This document shows, piece after piece, positions 21,669-30,316 of a DNA stretch of 36,531 bases. The notes beneath the pieces are model-generated. The model made no database searches and had not been told where the DNA came from. It was given only the letters and a program-made list of their open reading frames with translations. The stretch covers positions 1 through 36,531 of the forward strand of contig CAMYOO010000005.1 of NCBI GenBank assembly GCA_947260035.1, in the 5' to 3' direction. The position numbers were made by a program, and so were the translations under genes. This stretch comes from an uncultured delta proteobacterium (GTDB taxonomy: Bacteria > Myxococcota_A > UBA9160 > JAFDET01). The number at the start of each line of letters is the position of its first letter. Position 1 is the first letter of the stretch.

Positions 21669-22487
21669 CTACGCCGGTACGCTGACCGGGCTCCCTCGCT
21701 GCAGGATCGGGTACTGGCGGGCGGGGTCGTCCTGCCGCTCGGGGACGTCGCCTTGCCGGAATGCCACCGCACCGTCGGGGGCGAGCTGCACGATGTAGGC
21801 CTTGCGCACCGAGCCGCTGGTATTGGGCCCGGTCTGGTGCGGCGTCAGCGACGAGAAGACAACCACGCTGCCGGCCGGCGCTTCCACCGCGATCGCGCCT
21901 TCGGGCTCTTCGAGGCACTGCCAGCCCTGCCCGGTCATCCAGTGCTCCAGGGTTCCGCGAAGGTGGAATCCGGGCGCCACCCAGGGACAACCGTTTTCGC
22001 GCGTCGCGTCGGTCAAGGCCACCCAGCAGGTGACGTACTGCTGCGGCTCCACGAAGGTGTACCCGTTGTCCTGATGCCAAGGGAATCGGCGCGGACGCTC
22101 CGGGTACTTGTATACGGCCTGCTCCCAGTAGAGGCGAACATCGGGCCCGATCAGATCGTGGGCGAGCTCGCGAAACACGCGGTGCGCGCAGAACTCGCGC
22201 AGGCGGCGCGAAGCCAGCACCAGGTTGGGGCAGAACGCGATGTTGCCCTGCTCGGCGATGAAGGCCTTGCCGCCGGGGCGCGTGCCCAGGAACGCGGACA
22301 CCTGCTCCTGGATGGGGTCGATCTCCGCAGTGATCGACTCCACCTCGTCCGCCGTGAAGGCATCGCGCAGCAGGAAATAGCCGGACTCGTTCCACTGGCG
22401 CGCCTGCTCGTCGTCGAGCCGCGCTCGCGGGCCCGAGGGCGACGTCCAGAGAAACTCGCGGTTGCGGGGATCCGCACGCGGCTCCAT
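21669..22487 (-). CDS. Phytanoyl-CoA dioxygenase (PhyH) family protein
   Basis: This is a 272-residue Fe(II)/2-oxoglutarate-dependent dioxygenase. The metal triad is visible as His138 and Asp140 in PWHQDNGYTF and His217 in SSLTPHQTGPN; Arg228 (SVRKAYI) fits the 2-oxoglutarate anchor. The N-terminal FNESGY-like start of the family appears as QWNESGYFLLRDAFTADEV. Members hydroxylate very varied small molecules, so the substrate cannot be assigned. The gene converges on the Rossmann-fold gene with 40 bases between stops, and its ATG is divergent from the methyltransferase start with 68 bases between. Confidence 0.92.
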   Translation of the reverse strand: MEPRADPRNREFLWTSPSGPRARLDDEQARQWNESGYFLLRDAFTADEVESITAEIDPIQEQVSAFLGTRPGGKAFIAEQGNIAFCPNLVLASRRLREFCAHRVFRELAHDLIGPDVRLYWEQAVYKYPERPRRFPWHQDNGYTFVEPQQYVTCWVALTDATRENGCPWVAPGFHLRGTLEHWMTGQGWQCLEEPEGAIAVEAPAGSVVVFSSLTPHQTGPNTSGSVRKAYIVQLAPDGAVAFRQGDVPERQDDPARQYPILQRGSPVSVPA

Positions 22488-22555
22488 GCCCCAACGGTAG
22501 CGCCGCCGGACCCGGGCGGCGGCGGGCCGGGCCGTGGGGTAGCCTGCGCAGCGTC

Positions 22556-23224
22556 GTGGTCGATCCGACGCGCCGTCCCCGTGATTTCCAACGTGCCTGG
22601 TACCGCTACGCCGCGCGGCTGTTGCCGGCCAAGGGCGGACGCTGGCTCGATCTGGGCTGCGGGCAGGCCGAGTTCCTGGAGCTGGCCTCCGAGCAGGGCC
22701 TCGAGGGCATGGGCCTCGACCGCCAGCCCAACAACGCCCGCGCCTGCCGGGCCGCCGGACGGGCGGTCCTGGTGGCGGACCTGGGCCGCTGCCTGCCCTT
22801 CCGCGACGCTTCGCTCGACGGAGCCTCGCTGATCGAGGTGATCGAGCACATCGTGGAGGCCGAAGCGCTGGTGGCCGAGCTGGCCCGGGTGATCCGGCCG
22901 GGTGGCTGGCTGGTGATGACGACGCCCAACGTGGCGCATCTCACCTATCGCTGGCGAGCGCTGACGGGACACGAGCCCAAGCAGGAGGGCTACCACTACC
23001 GCTTCTTCGTGCGCCGCACCCTGGAGGCGATCTTCGCCCGCGAGGGCTTCCGCATCGCCGCACGGGCGTCTTTCGGCAAGCAGTCGCTGCTCTCGAAGCT
23101 GGCCCGGCTGGCGGGCCGCGGCCGCAAGTACAAGGTGCGCTACGCGGTGCCCACGCCGCTGGAAAGCCTACTCGCCCAGCACTTCGTATGGCGGCTGGAG
23201 CGGGTGGAGCGCCCCAACCCGTAG
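22556..23224 (+). CDS. Class I SAM-dependent methyltransferase
   Basis: This 222-residue protein has methyltransferase motif I, GGRWLDLGCGQAEFLELA (residues 27-44), then MGLDRQPNNA (motif II-like), CLPFRDASLDGASLIEVIEH (motif IV-like) and VIRPGGWLVMTTPNVAHL, the pattern of Methyltransf_11/UbiE-type enzymes. HYRFFVRRTLEAIFAREGF follows, as in methyltransferases of polysaccharide loci. The start is GTG 22556. The stop lies six bases from the end of the convergent GHMP kinase gene, so it borders the LPS-type array, and a glycan or lipid substrate is possible but unproven. Confidence 0.9.
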   Translation: MVDPTRRPRDFQRAWYRYAARLLPAKGGRWLDLGCGQAEFLELASEQGLEGMGLDRQPNNARACRAAGRAVLVADLGRCLPFRDASLDGASLIEVIEHIVEAEALVAELARVIRPGGWLVMTTPNVAHLTYRWRALTGHEPKQEGYHYRFFVRRTLEAIFAREGFRIAARASFGKQSLLSKLARLAGRGRKYKVRYAVPTPLESLLAQHFVWRLERVERPNP

Positions 23225-23230
23225 CGGCGC

Positions 23231-24328
23231 TCAGCCCAACCGCGACGGCAGCGGGAGCGGAGTCTCGGACTGCGTCTCCTCCACCGGCGCCACGGTCACC
23301 GCAAAGCAGCGAACGTCGAGCTCCGCGGTCAGGCGCTGCGCCAGCGCATCGCGCTCGTCGGGACCGCGGGCCACCAGCTGCGCCGATCCGTCGCCTTGGG
23401 AGCCCACGCCCTTGCCGCCCCAGGCCAGCTCGCGAGCCGCGGGGTGCGACAAGACCTGGCGCAGGCCCGGCGCACGCAGCTGCTCTGGCGACGCGGGAGC
23501 GACGCGTTCGTCGAAGCAGGCTTGGGCTTCGTGCATCAGTTCGCCCAGGCTGCGCGCGTCTCCGGCCTCCAACGCCGCGCGACCGCGCTGCACGAGCGCA
23601 CGATTCGCCTCACCCAAGGCGTCGCGCACGCCCCGCGCCAGGGCTCCGGGAGCGTCGGGGAAGCATGCGTTGAGGTCCGCCAGGATACGGCGCGTATCCT
23701 TGCCGCGACGCAGATCCACGACCAGCATCGGGATCGCAGCGCCCGGCAGCAGGGGCTCGACCTGCAGCGAGGCACCGTCGAAGTGCATCAACGAGGGCCG
23801 ATGCCCGTAGGCGCAGATCTGGTCCATGCGCCCGCAGACCGAGCCGGTGCGACGCTCGCCGGCGTACGCCAGCTCCATCTCGTCGTCCAGCGAGAGCGAA
23901 AGATCGTGCACGCGAGCAAAGGCCCGCGCCACCAGCACGCACGCCGCGGCCGAAGACGAGAGCCCGCGGCCCACCGGCAGGTCGGCGCGAATCGCGATGC
24001 GCAGGCCGCCCGGCCGGTAACGTTCCAGGACCTCGCAGGCCACGCCGGCGGCATAGCTGAAGAAGCCGCCGGCGCGTGCGGCGGAGTCCAGCGCCGCCGA
24101 CTCCAGCGGAAAGCGCTCGGGCCCCTGACGCGTGCCGTCGGGCAGCCGGGCTTCGATCTCGAGGACATCGTCCAACGCCTCGACCTCGGCGTGCAGGCCG
24201 GGATCGGTGCCGGTGACGAGGCACAGACCGGGCGCGATCTCGGGAAAGCGCTCGCGGTAGCCACCGGCCCAGTCCGAGTGCTCGCCCAGGAGGCACAGGC
24301 GCCCGGGCACGAAGAGCGCCACGCTCAC
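23231..24328 (-). CDS. GHMP family sugar/mevalonate-type kinase
   Basis: This 365-residue kinase has the three GHMP motifs: substrate-end FVPGRLCLLGEHSDWAGGYR (6-25), the ATP loop PVGRGLSSSAAACVL (118-132), and the C-terminal GGKGVGSQGDGSAQL. The EHSDWAG form occurs in a subgroup with no assigned substrate that I know of; galactokinase and mevalonate kinase are relatives. Its GTG at 24328 overlaps the stop of the GT4 gene (GTGA), and it is the last gene of the long LPS-core array, so phosphorylation of a sugar for envelope glycans is the likeliest role. A much longer open frame upstream is a shadow of the GT4 gene. Confidence 0.88.
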   Translation of the reverse strand: MSVALFVPGRLCLLGEHSDWAGGYRERFPEIAPGLCLVTGTDPGLHAEVEALDDVLEIEARLPDGTRQGPERFPLESAALDSAARAGGFFSYAAGVACEVLERYRPGGLRIAIRADLPVGRGLSSSAAACVLVARAFARVHDLSLSLDDEMELAYAGERRTGSVCGRMDQICAYGHRPSLMHFDGASLQVEPLLPGAAIPMLVVDLRRGKDTRRILADLNACFPDAPGALARGVRDALGEANRALVQRGRAALEAGDARSLGELMHEAQACFDERVAPASPEQLRAPGLRQVLSHPAARELAWGGKGVGSQGDGSAQLVARGPDERDALAQRLTAELDVRCFAVTVAPVEETQSETPLPLPSRLG

Positions 24329-25443
24329 GCCTTCTCCAACGCCGCGCGGTACAGCGCCTCGACCCCCTCGGCCAGGCCCGAGGGCGAGAAGAGCGTGCGC
24401 GCCCTGCGCGCGGCAGCCTCGCCCAGCGCGCGGCCGGTGTCGTCGTGCAAGAGTCGCTCCCAGGCGGCGGCCAGGGCGTCCGGGTCCTCGTCCACGACGA
24501 AGCCGGTCTCCCCGTCCGCCACGATCTCCGGCAAGGCTCCGCGGCGCGTCACCACCGCGGGAATCGCACAGGCGGCGGCCTCGAGCACCGCGCGACAGGT
24601 TCCATCGGTACCGGGTACGAGCAGGGTGAACACATCGATCGCTCGGATCGTCTCCAGGTAGTCCTCCCCCCGATACCCGGCGAAGACCACGCGGTTTCCC
24701 AGCCCGCGGCGGCGCGCCGGGTCTTCGGCCACCGCCTCGCGATGGGTGCCGCGCCCCACCACCAGCAGGCGCGCGCGCGGGTCGCGGGCGAAGAGCCGCT
24801 CGGCGGCGTCCAGCAGCAGGTCGAAACGACGCCGCGGCTGCATGCGCGCCACGATGCCCACGACGCGGTCGTCCATGCCCAGCCCCAGCGCCCTGCGCAC
24901 GTCCGGATCCTGCGGCGCGGGTTGGAAGCGCTCCAGGTCCACCGCGCCGAAGCCGCCGGCCGCCGGCCGACCGCGGCGCAGCGCCGCGTTGCGCTGCGCC
25001 AACCCCGGCGAGACGCACCACAGACCGTCGGTACCCGGACCGAAGAGCCAACGGTTCCAGGGCCGGTCCGCGATCGGCTCGGAGTGGGACAGCGTGCGCA
25101 CCAGGCGCGCGCCGCTGCCGCGTCGCGCCAACAGCGCGAGGGCGTGATCGCGGGAGTGCCAGGCGTGCACCACGTCGAAGCGCTGCTCGGCCAGGTAGCG
25201 CACCAGACGGCGCCCATCGCGGCGGTCGCGCCAGGGATGGAAACCCCGGGCCGGCTCCAGGACGAGCGCCGGCGGAAAGCCCGCCGCGCGGGCGTGCTCG
25301 GCCACACCGGCGCGGGGCCGCGGCGTCTCGGGACAGGCCAGCACCAGATCGTGGCCGCGTTCGCGGAGCCCGAGCGCCAGCTGCAGCATGGGCTCGGCGG
25401 GCCCGGTCCACTTCCAGTCGCTGGTGATCTGGAGGATCTTCAC
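24325..25443 (-). CDS. Glycosyltransferase family 4 (GT-B fold)
   Basis: This 372-residue GT-B enzyme starts at GTG 25443 with VKILQITSDWKWTGPAEPML, typical of the N-terminal acceptor domain (Glyco_transf_4-like). DVVHAWHSRDHALALL follows. The donor domain has VGIVARMQPRRRFDLLLDA and the E-x7-E region EAAACAIPAVVTRRGALPEI. Donor sugar and acceptor are unknown; its place among heptose and core genes suggests LPS core or O-antigen assembly. It is joined by GTGA overlaps to the GT2 gene upstream and the GHMP kinase downstream. The frame continues far upstream without a stop, but that part is antisense to nothing known and is a shadow of the GT2 gene. Confidence 0.92.
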   Translation of the reverse strand: MKILQITSDWKWTGPAEPMLQLALGLRERGHDLVLACPETPRPRAGVAEHARAAGFPPALVLEPARGFHPWRDRRDGRRLVRYLAEQRFDVVHAWHSRDHALALLARRGSGARLVRTLSHSEPIADRPWNRWLFGPGTDGLWCVSPGLAQRNAALRRGRPAAGGFGAVDLERFQPAPQDPDVRRALGLGMDDRVVGIVARMQPRRRFDLLLDAAERLFARDPRARLLVVGRGTHREAVAEDPARRRGLGNRVVFAGYRGEDYLETIRAIDVFTLLVPGTDGTCRAVLEAAACAIPAVVTRRGALPEIVADGETGFVVDEDPDALAAAWERLLHDDTGRALGEAAARRARTLFSPSGLAEGVEALYRAALEKA

Positions 25444-26255
25444 GCCGCGGGATCGACGGGCTGCACCCGAGCGGCCTTGCCCGATGCCGGAACACCGGCG
25501 TCGCCGCGTCGCTCCAGCTCCCACAACGTCGCGTACTTCAAGAACACGTGGAACGCCGACGCGGCCGCGATCGCAAAGCCCGGAAATCCGTCGCGAAAAC
25601 CCGCCTTCAGCAGGTAGCCGCGCAGGAAACGCGCCGGTGGCCGCAGCAGCCAGTCGGACACCCGCGCCCGCCGTCCCTCGGCGTGCAGCGCCCGCGCCTG
25701 AATGCGGCTGAAGTCCTGGATGCGCGCCACCTGGTCCGCCAGGTCGCGGTAGCTGTAGTGCTCCAGCTCGCCGGACAGGCGTTCCACCCGGCCCTCCACG
25801 CGCACCCGGCCGTGCGGATTCGTCCCCACCCAACGACCGCCTTCGCGGCGGAAGAGCCGCAGCTGCCAATCGGGGTGGAAGTCCCCGTGGCGGATCCAGC
25901 GGCCCAGGTGGAAGGTCAGCCGGTCCAGCTCATAGCCGTCCGCGGCGTCGCCCCGCGCCAGCTCCGCGCAGATGGCCTCGCACAGACCGGGGCTCACCGC
26001 CTCGTCGGCATCCACCGCCAGCAGCCAGTCGCAGCGCGCCTGGTCCAGCGCAAAGTTCTTCTGCTCGATGTTCCCGACGTAGGCTCGCGTAAAGACCCGG
26101 GCGCCCGCCTCCCGGGCGATCGCCTCGGTGCGGTCGGAGCTGCGCTCGTCCACCACCACGACCACGTCGTCGGCGAACGCCACCGATTTCAGGCAACGGG
26201 GCAGATCCCGCTCCTCGTTGCAGGCGATGATGCAGACGCTGAGGGGGAGGCTCAC
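25440..26255 (-). CDS. Glycosyltransferase family 2, WaaE/KdtX-like
   Basis: This 271-residue GT-A enzyme begins LPLSVCIIACNEERDLPRCL and has VVVVDERSSDRTEAIA and the metal-binding DWLLAVDADEAVSP. HPDWQLRLFRREGGRW and the later HYSYRDLADQVARIQDFS match LPS core glucosyltransferases of the WaaE/KdtX type. The C-terminal part is likely membrane-associated (GFPGFAIAAASAFHVFLKYATL). The start is GTG 26255, overlapping the rel stop by GTGA; the stop overlaps the GT4 start by GTGA. It thus ties the ppGpp enzyme to the glycan genes at the translation level. Confidence 0.92.
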   Translation of the reverse strand: MSLPLSVCIIACNEERDLPRCLKSVAFADDVVVVVDERSSDRTEAIAREAGARVFTRAYVGNIEQKNFALDQARCDWLLAVDADEAVSPGLCEAICAELARGDAADGYELDRLTFHLGRWIRHGDFHPDWQLRLFRREGGRWVGTNPHGRVRVEGRVERLSGELEHYSYRDLADQVARIQDFSRIQARALHAEGRRARVSDWLLRPPARFLRGYLLKAGFRDGFPGFAIAAASAFHVFLKYATLWELERRGDAGVPASGKAARVQPVDPAA

Positions 26256-28402
26256 GAGCGGAGTCGCTCGACGGAGAGCACGCCCCGGATCCGCTCGAGC
26301 TTCTTCATCACGGCGTTGAGCGTCTCCACATCAGCGACGGTCAAGTCGAAGGATTGCAGCGCCTTCTGGTCCCGGGTGGTGGTGACCCGCGCGCCCTCGA
26401 TGTTGATGCCCGCCTCCGAGATGGTGTTCGTGACGCTGGCCAGCAGACCGGGCTTGTCGAGGGAGTGCACCCGCACCTTGATGCGACGCGGAACCGTGGT
26501 CTTGGTGTCCCACTCCACGTCGACGCGCCGCTCCGGATCCAGCTCGAAGACCTTGCTGCAGTCCTTCACATGCACGGTCACGCCCCGACCCCGTGTGATG
26601 AAGCCGATGACTTCGTCTCCCGGAAGCGGGCTGCAGCAGCGGGCGAAACGCACCAACACGTCACCCATGCCCGAAACCCGGATCCCGGTGCGATCGGACG
26701 GCGCGCGCTCGCGCCGGAAGAAGCTGCGCCGCTTCGGCTTCGGCTCGGGCACGGCTTCCGCGTTCGGGTCCAGCTTGCGCACCACCTGGGCGGCCGGCAA
26801 GCGGCCGTAGCCGATGCGCGAGAACAGCTCTTCCACCGAGCCCGCCGCGTCGCTGCGGGCCACCTCTTCGATGGCGCCGTCACCCAGCAGCTTGGTCAGG
26901 TTGAGGCCCGCGCGGCGCAGCTCGCGCTCCAGGATCTGACGGCCCAGCTCGCGGCTGCGAGCCTGCTCGGCGCCCCGTATCGCGTGCCGGATCTTGCTGC
27001 GAGCCTTGCCCGACACCACGAAATCGAGCCAGTCCTTGCGGGGATGCTGGCTCTTGCTGGTGATGATCTCGACGGTGTCGCCGTTCTGGAGCACGTTACG
27101 CAGGGGAACCATGCGTCCGTTCACCCGGGTGCCGCCGCAATGATCGCCCACCTCGCTGTGGATGGCGTAGGCGAAGTCCACGGGCGTGGCCCCTCGCGGC
27201 AACGTGATGACATCCCCGCCCGGCGTGAACACGAACACATCGTCCGGGAACAGGTCGACCTTCACCGTGTCCAGGAACTCGTGGGGATCCTGGAGCTCTC
27301 GCTGCCACTCCAGCAGCTGGCGCAGCCACGCGAAACGACGCGTGTCCTCTTCATCTTGGGCGATGCGGCCTTCCTTGTACTTCCAGTGCGCCGCGATGCC
27401 CAGCTCCGCCTGGTCGTGCATCTCGCGCGTGCGGATCTGCATCTCCATGCGCTCACCGTAGGGGCCGATCACCGTGGTGTGCAGGCACTGGTAGCCGTTG
27501 CTCTTGGGTAGGGCGACGTAGTCCTTGAAACGGCCGGGGACCGGGCGCCACAGATCGTGCACCAGGCCAAGCGCCTCGTAGACGCTGCTCTTGGCACCGC
27601 TGATGACCATGCGGAAGGCGATCACGTCGTAGATCTGGTCCAGGCTGACGCCCTGGCTCTCCATCTTCTTGTGAATGGACGCCAGGTCCTTGACCCGGCC
27701 CGACACCTCGGCCCCGATGCCCGCGTCGCCGAGCTTGGCCGAGAGGATTCCAATCACCTCCTCGATGTACTCCTCGCGCTCCTTGCGACTGGTCGTGAGC
27801 TGGCGCTCCAGCTCCTCCACGACCGCCGGGCGCAGGGTGCGGAAGGCCAGGTCCTCGAGCTCCTGCTTCATCCAGTGGATGCCCAGGCGCTGAGCCAGGG
27901 GCACGTAGATCTCGATCGTCTCCTGGGCCACGCGCCGTCCCGCGTCTTCGCTCATGTACTTGACGGTGCGCATGTTGTGCAGGCGGTCGGCCAGCTTGAT
28001 GAGCAGGATGCGGATGTCCTTGGACATGGCCAGCAGCATCTTGCGGAAGTTCTCGGCCTGGCGTTCGCGCGTGGACTTGAACTCGATGCGGGCGATCTTG
28101 GTGAGGCCCTCCACCAGGAAGGTCACCTCGGAACCGCACAGACGGTCGAGCTCCTCGCTGGTGGTGAGGGTGTCCTCGAGGGTGTCGTGCAGCAGGGCGG
28201 CGGCGACGCAGATCGCATCGAGGCGCATCTCGGTGAGGATTCCCGCCACCTCCAGGGGGTGGACCAGATAGGGCTCACCCGAGAGACGCTCCTGCCCCTC
28301 GTGAACCTTGGCCGAGAAGACGTAGGCCCGCTGCAAGAGCTCGGTGTCGGCCTGGGGGTCGTAGTCCAGGACGCGGTCGAGGATGTCGTTGAAGCGGAAC
28401 AC
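26252..28402 (-). CDS. rel: Bifunctional (p)ppGpp synthetase/hydrolase, RelA/SpoT family
   Basis: This enzyme makes (p)ppGpp from ATP and GDP/GTP and also hydrolyses it, setting the stringent response. The 716-residue length and domain order are standard. The HD hydrolase has His48 in YLVHPLEV, His72-Asp73 and Glu76-Asp77 in LLHDTLEDT, and KLADRLHNMRT, so hydrolysis should work. The synthetase has GRVKDLASIHKKM (RxKD form typical of bifunctional enzymes), YDVIAFRMVI and SNGYQCLHTTV. A TGS domain follows from VFVFTPGGDVITLPRG, then a Cys-containing region (RFARCCSPLPGD) and a C-terminal ACT domain. The GTG at 28402 has AAAGGAG 13 bases upstream and GGGGAG three bases upstream. It follows gmk after 91 bases. 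Confidence 0.98.
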   Translation of the reverse strand: MFRFNDILDRVLDYDPQADTELLQRAYVFSAKVHEGQERLSGEPYLVHPLEVAGILTEMRLDAICVAAALLHDTLEDTLTTSEELDRLCGSEVTFLVEGLTKIARIEFKSTRERQAENFRKMLLAMSKDIRILLIKLADRLHNMRTVKYMSEDAGRRVAQETIEIYVPLAQRLGIHWMKQELEDLAFRTLRPAVVEELERQLTTSRKEREEYIEEVIGILSAKLGDAGIGAEVSGRVKDLASIHKKMESQGVSLDQIYDVIAFRMVISGAKSSVYEALGLVHDLWRPVPGRFKDYVALPKSNGYQCLHTTVIGPYGERMEMQIRTREMHDQAELGIAAHWKYKEGRIAQDEEDTRRFAWLRQLLEWQRELQDPHEFLDTVKVDLFPDDVFVFTPGGDVITLPRGATPVDFAYAIHSEVGDHCGGTRVNGRMVPLRNVLQNGDTVEIITSKSQHPRKDWLDFVVSGKARSKIRHAIRGAEQARSRELGRQILERELRRAGLNLTKLLGDGAIEEVARSDAAGSVEELFSRIGYGRLPAAQVVRKLDPNAEAVPEPKPKRRSFFRRERAPSDRTGIRVSGMGDVLVRFARCCSPLPGDEVIGFITRGRGVTVHVKDCSKVFELDPERRVDVEWDTKTTVPRRIKVRVHSLDKPGLLASVTNTISEAGINIEGARVTTTRDQKALQSFDLTVADVETLNAVMKKLERIRGVLSVERLRS

Positions 28403-28415
28403 GCGCTCCCCAATT

Positions 28416-28422
28416 CTCCTTT
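28416..28422 (-). promoter_or_regulatory. Ribosome-binding site of rel
   Basis: AAAGGAG on the minus strand is the strongest Shine-Dalgarno match in this part of the window, but lies 13 bases from the GTG, longer than ideal. A second purine run, GGGGAG (28411-28406), is only three bases away. The start choice rests on the conserved protein N-terminus. Confidence 0.45.
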
Positions 28423-28493
28423 GAAAACAAGTGCTTGGAAAGGATAGTCAGGCCCGGCGCCGGCCGCCAGCAGGCGCCCGAAAAGCGCTGCAC

Positions 28494-29141
28494 CTACCGC
28501 AAGTTGTCGAATCCCGGGCCGAGCCGCTCGAGCGCCGCCTCAAGGCCGTAGCGCTTCCGAGCCTCGGCCGGGTCGCCGCCGCGTTCGGCGTCGAGGATGC
28601 CGTGGACGGCGGAGAGAGTCTCCTCCAAGTCATCGTTGACGACCGCATAGTCGAACTCGCGCACCGCCTGGATCTCGCGCCTCGCGATGGTGAGACGCCG
28701 CTGGATGACCTCGTCCGCGTCGGTCCCGCGTGTACGCAGGCGCCGCTCCAGCTCCTCCCAGGAGGGCGGCAACAGGAAGATCAGGCGCGCGTCGTCGCGC
28801 CGTGCGCGGATCTGGGCCGCACCCTGAACCTCGATCTCCAACAGGACGTCGACGCCCCGGGCCAGGTTCGCGTCCAGCTCCCGAGATGAAGTCCCGTAGA
28901 GGTTGCCGCCGTACTCAGCCCACTCCAGGAAGACGTCCTGCTCCTCGAGCCCTCGGAACGCCTTCTCAGACACGAAGTGGTAGTGAACACCGTCCACTTC
29001 ACCCTGCCTGGGCGTGCGCGTGGCGTGCGAGACGGAATGCACCAGCTCGGGGTCGCCGTCCACGAGCGCACGGCACACGGTGGTCTTGCCGGTGCCCGAA
29101 GGCGCGGCGACGACGAAGGGGATCCCCCGGCGCGCGCTCAT
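28494..29141 (-). CDS. gmk: Guanylate kinase
   Basis: Guanylate kinase phosphorylates GMP to GDP, feeding GTP and ppGpp synthesis. The 215 residues are typical. The P-loop is APSGTGKTT at 13-21. GMP-binding residues are in [22 protein letters not shown], here split as [11 protein letters not shown] and [11 protein letters not shown], then [15 protein letters not shown] and [14 protein letters not shown]. The lid region is [17 protein letters not shown]. The ATG at 29141 overlaps the remA stop by ATGA. It lies directly upstream of rel, the classic gmk-rel association, but without rpoZ in between. Confidence 0.98.
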   Translation of the reverse strand: MSARRGIPFVVAAPSGTGKTTVCRALVDGDPELVHSVSHATRTPRQGEVDGVHYHFVSEKAFRGLEEQDVFLEWAEYGGNLYGTSSRELDANLARGVDVLLEIEVQGAAQIRARRDDARLIFLLPPSWEELERRLRTRGTDADEVIQRRLTIARREIQAVREFDYAVVNDDLEETLSAVHGILDAERGGDPAEARKRYGLEAALERLGPGFDNLR

Positions 29142-29431
29142 CGCGCGCCGTCCTCGGGCTCGGCGCCCTCGGGCGTCAGGCGTCCGGCCACGGTCTCGGG
29201 GTTCAGGGCCGAGAGGATCACGTGGTCGCTGTCGGTCACCAGGATCGAGCGGGTGCGGCGACCCTGGGTGGCATCGACCAGCTTGCCCCGGCTCGACGCC
29301 TCTTCGCGCAAGCGCTTCATGGGCGCCGATTGAGGCGACACGATGCAGACCACGCGCGAGGCCAGGATCAGGTTGCCGTAGCCGATGTTGAGCAGTCGCG
29401 AGCGCGAGCGATCGGCCGCGCCGTCATTCAA
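29138..29431 (-). CDS. RemA/DUF370 family regulator
   Basis: This is a small DUF370 protein of 97 residues as read. Conserved family motifs are [48 protein letters not shown] and [19 protein letters not shown]. In Bacillus subtilis RemA is a DNA-binding activator of matrix genes; here the role is unknown. The only in-frame start near the family N-terminus is TTG at 29431, inside the yicC 3' end (overlap TTGAATGA), which adds about 12 residues before LLNIGYGN. The stop overlaps gmk by ATGA. yicC-remA-gmk is a recurrent gene order in Firmicutes and delta-type lineages. Confidence 0.9.
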   Translation of the reverse strand: MNDGAADRSRSRLLNIGYGNLILASRVVCIVSPQSAPMKRLREEASSRGKLVDATQGRRTRSILVTDSDHVILSALNPETVAGRLTPEGAEPEDGAR

Positions 29432-30314
29432 CGTTCTGGACCTGCTCGCGCACGCGTTCCAGCTCGGTCTTCAGCTCCACGACACGGTGAGCGATGGGCG
29501 CATCACTGCCCTTGGAGCCGACGGTGTTGGCCTCGCGGCCCAGCTCCTGGAGCAGGAAGTCCAGCCGGCGGCCGACCGGGTGGCCCGGCCCGGCCGCGTC
29601 CAGCGAGGCGCGGAACTGTTCCACGTGGCTGCGCAAGCGCACGATCTCCTCGGTGATGTCCATGCGGTCGGCCGCCAGCACGATCTCCTGGAGCAGGCGG
29701 CCCTCGTCGTGCACGCCCGTCTCCTGGGCCAGGGCCTCGGCGCGCTTGCGCAAGCGCTCGCGCACGTGCTCCTGCACGCCGTCGGAGCGAGCCGCCAGCT
29801 CTTCCGCCAGCTCCGCGATCCGGTCGAGACGCCCGCGGATCTCGCGCTCCAGGGCTTCGCCTTCGGCCCGGCGCATGCCGGCGGCCTGTTCGAGGGCCAC
29901 GTCGGCGTGACGGAACAGCGCCTCACGCAGCGCCTCGCTCGGAAGCTCGTGCTCCACGAAGCGCGCCACCCCCGGCAGCCCGAGCACGTCGTCCACATCG
30001 AGATCGCCGGAGAGCCCGTGGCGCTCGCGCAGCGTGGCCGCCGCCTCCAGGTAGCGCGCCACCGCGTCGAGATCGATCTCCACGTCCTGTGCGGTTCCGC
30101 CGGCCGACGGCATCTGCACCGAGAGGTCCACCTTGCCGCGATCGAAGCGGCTCTGCACCCGCGTGCGCAGCTCCGACTCGAACGCGGCCAGCGGCCGGGG
30201 AAGTCGCACCCGCACGTCCAGGTAACGGTGGTTCACCGAGCGCACTTCGACGTCGAAGGCGGCCCCTTCCACCTCGAACCGATCCCGCCCGAAGCCGGTC
30301 ATGCTGAAGATCAC
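29424..30314 (-). CDS. yicC: YicC family endoribonuclease
   Basis: YicC proteins are widespread; E. coli YicC has been reported as an endoribonuclease. The 296-residue length is normal. The start GTG 30314 gives [13 protein letters not shown], matching the family N-terminus, followed by [19 protein letters not shown]. The C-terminal DUF1732 region has [36 protein letters not shown] and [20 protein letters not shown] longer open frame upstream belongs to another frame over the kinase gene. It begins two bases after the heptose kinase stop and overlaps remA, so it sits at the join between the LPS genes and the gmk/rel genes. Confidence 0.95.
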   Translation of the reverse strand: MIFSMTGFGRDRFEVEGAAFDVEVRSVNHRYLDVRVRLPRPLAAFESELRTRVQSRFDRGKVDLSVQMPSAGGTAQDVEIDLDAVARYLEAAATLRERHGLSGDLDVDDVLGLPGVARFVEHELPSEALREALFRHADVALEQAAGMRRAEGEALEREIRGRLDRIAELAEELAARSDGVQEHVRERLRKRAEALAQETGVHDEGRLLQEIVLAADRMDITEEIVRLRSHVEQFRASLDAAGPGHPVGRRLDFLLQELGREANTVGSKGSDAPIAHRVVELKTELERVREQVQNVE

Positions 30315-30316
30315 CG

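Noticed and set aside
24329-25495. Fusion of the GHMP kinase with an N-terminal Arg-rich region in one 754-codon frame
   Set aside because: The first part is an out-of-frame reading of the GT4 gene; the kinase motifs begin right after GTG 24328.
28275-28493. Small minus-strand frame between gmk and rel as a possible rpoZ
   Set aside because: The sequence shows no omega-subunit motif and it overlaps the start of rel out of frame.
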